A program made the position numbers and the translations under genes. Below the pieces are notes generated by a model. That model was not told where the DNA came from and did not search any database. It was given only the letters and a program-made list of their open reading frames with translations. Shown here piece by piece: positions 6,153 through 6,784 of a stretch of 6,784 nucleotides of DNA. Each line of letters starts with the position of its first letter. The first letter of the stretch is position 1. This DNA is from Gammaproteobacteria bacterium (lineage in GTDB: Bacteria; Pseudomonadota; Gammaproteobacteria; GCA-001735895): NCBI GenBank assembly GCA_015494335.1, contig WGBK01000089.1, positions 1-6,784 of the forward strand, given 5' to 3'.

Positions 6153-6784
6153 TTGCTGTCCTCCCTGCGCGCCATCGCCTTCGATCTCGACGATACCCTT
6201 TGGCCCTGCATGCCGACCATCCGTCGCGCCGAGCGCGCCACCTACGAATGGCTCAGTGCGCACTACCCCCGCATCACCGATGCCCTGGGCGAACAGGGTC
6301 TGTCCGACTATCGCAAGGCCTTCATGGATCGCCACCCGGACTATCGAGTCGACCTGTCGCTGATGCGTCGCGAGATGCTGGCCGAGCTGGCTCGGGAATA
6401 CGGCTATGACCCCGAACCGCTGTCGCGCGAAGGCTTCGAGCTGTTCCTGGAAATGCGCCACGAAGTGGAGTTCTACGATGATGTGTTCCCGGTGCTGCGG
6501 CAACTGAAGGGGCGCTACCGGCTGGGGTCCATCAGCAACGGCAACGCCAGCGCCGCGCGCACCCCGTTGCGCGATTACTTCGATCACCAGGTGAATGCCG
6601 CCGAAGTGATGGCGCGCAAGCCGGACCGGCGTATCTTCGAGGCTTTCTGCGAGGGTCTCGATCTGCCGATTGAACAGTGCCTGCTGGTGGGCGACGACCC
6701 GGAGTACGACATCCGGGGCGCTCGTCAGGCCGGCATGCCGGCGATATGGATCAACCGCGAGGGCAGGGAATGGCCCCTGCCGGA
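6153..6784 (+). CDS. HAD-superfamily hydrolase, YigB-like (3' end missing)
   Basis: Probable small-molecule phosphatase of HAD subfamily I; the substrate cannot be told from sequence, though the E. coli relative YigB acts on FMN and other phosphates. 210 codons are visible. Numbering from TTG 6153, motif I is F-D-L-D-D-T-L-W-P with nucleophile Asp11 and acid/base Asp13. A helical cap spans about 20-105. Motif II is Ser128 in I-S-N-G-N, motif III is Lys156 in A-R-K-P-D, and motif IV is G-D-D-P-E-Y-D around 180-186. All catalytic motifs are present, so the missing end is probably short. No ATG or GTG occurs in frame between the cheB stop at 6108 and motif I. TTG 6153 gives a short N-terminus typical of the family, but its ribosome site is poor, so the start is uncertain. 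It is in the same frame as cheB. It is likely unrelated to chemotaxis and possibly read through from the operon. Confidence 0.88.
   Translation, partial: MLSSLRAIAFDLDDTLWPCMPTIRRAERATYEWLSAHYPRITDALGEQGLSDYRKAFMDRHPDYRVDLSLMRREMLAELAREYGYDPEPLSREGFELFLEMRHEVEFYDDVFPVLRQLKGRYRLGSISNGNASAARTPLRDYFDHQVNAAEVMARKPDRRIFEAFCEGLDLPIEQCLLVGDDPEYDIRGARQAGMPAIWINREGREWPLP

Noticed and set aside
6107..6409. A 100-residue frame starting at the end of cheB
   Set aside because: It reads out of frame with the HAD motifs and gives an Arg/His-rich product without family features.

Overview
The window is a tightly packed chemotaxis (chemosensory) gene cluster from what looks like a GC-rich proteobacterium, most likely a gammaproteobacterium. 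This is inferred from the E. coli-like sequences of CheW, CheR and CheB, the presence of CheD, and strong G/C preference at third codon positions. I cannot name the genus. All genes are on the + strand and the density is almost 100%. I see no rRNA, tRNA, CRISPR, insertion sequence or sign of recent transfer, and no stretch over 300 bases lacks a gene.

Layout: (1) the 3' part of a chemoreceptor gene (2-1762), open at the left edge, with PAS, two HAMP-like segments, a signalling hairpin and a C-terminal zinc-binding CZB domain; (2) cheW (1773-2252); (3) a protein with an acidic, repeat-bearing N-terminal half and a C-terminal STAS domain (2249-2980); (4) a 192-residue helical protein with a CheZ-like D-x-x-x-Q motif (2982-3560); (5) cheR (3562-4398); (6) cheD (4398-5045); (7) cheB (5055-6110); (8) after a 42-base gap, a HAD-superfamily phosphatase running off the right edge (6153-6784). 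Genes 2 to 7 overlap or lie within 10 bases of each other, so co-transcription and translational coupling are likely. No promoter is expected inside the window; it and the partner genes cheA and cheY are presumably upstream of base 1.

The receptor and CheW would form the core array with a CheA kinase encoded elsewhere. CheR, CheB and CheD (methyltransferase, methylesterase/deamidase, glutamine deamidase) are the adaptation module. The two unnamed proteins between cheW and cheR are the interesting part. The STAS protein carries three G-Y-G-F-F-D-D motifs spaced exactly 27 residues apart and ends in A-F-G-F-F. The helical protein ends in D-D-V-E-F-F and may be a divergent CheY-P phosphatase. 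CheD also ends in an acidic-aromatic tail (E-I-E-L-F). I infer that these short aromatic motifs may be docking peptides for one or more Che proteins, making the STAS protein a possible multivalent scaffold. This is a hypothesis from sequence only.
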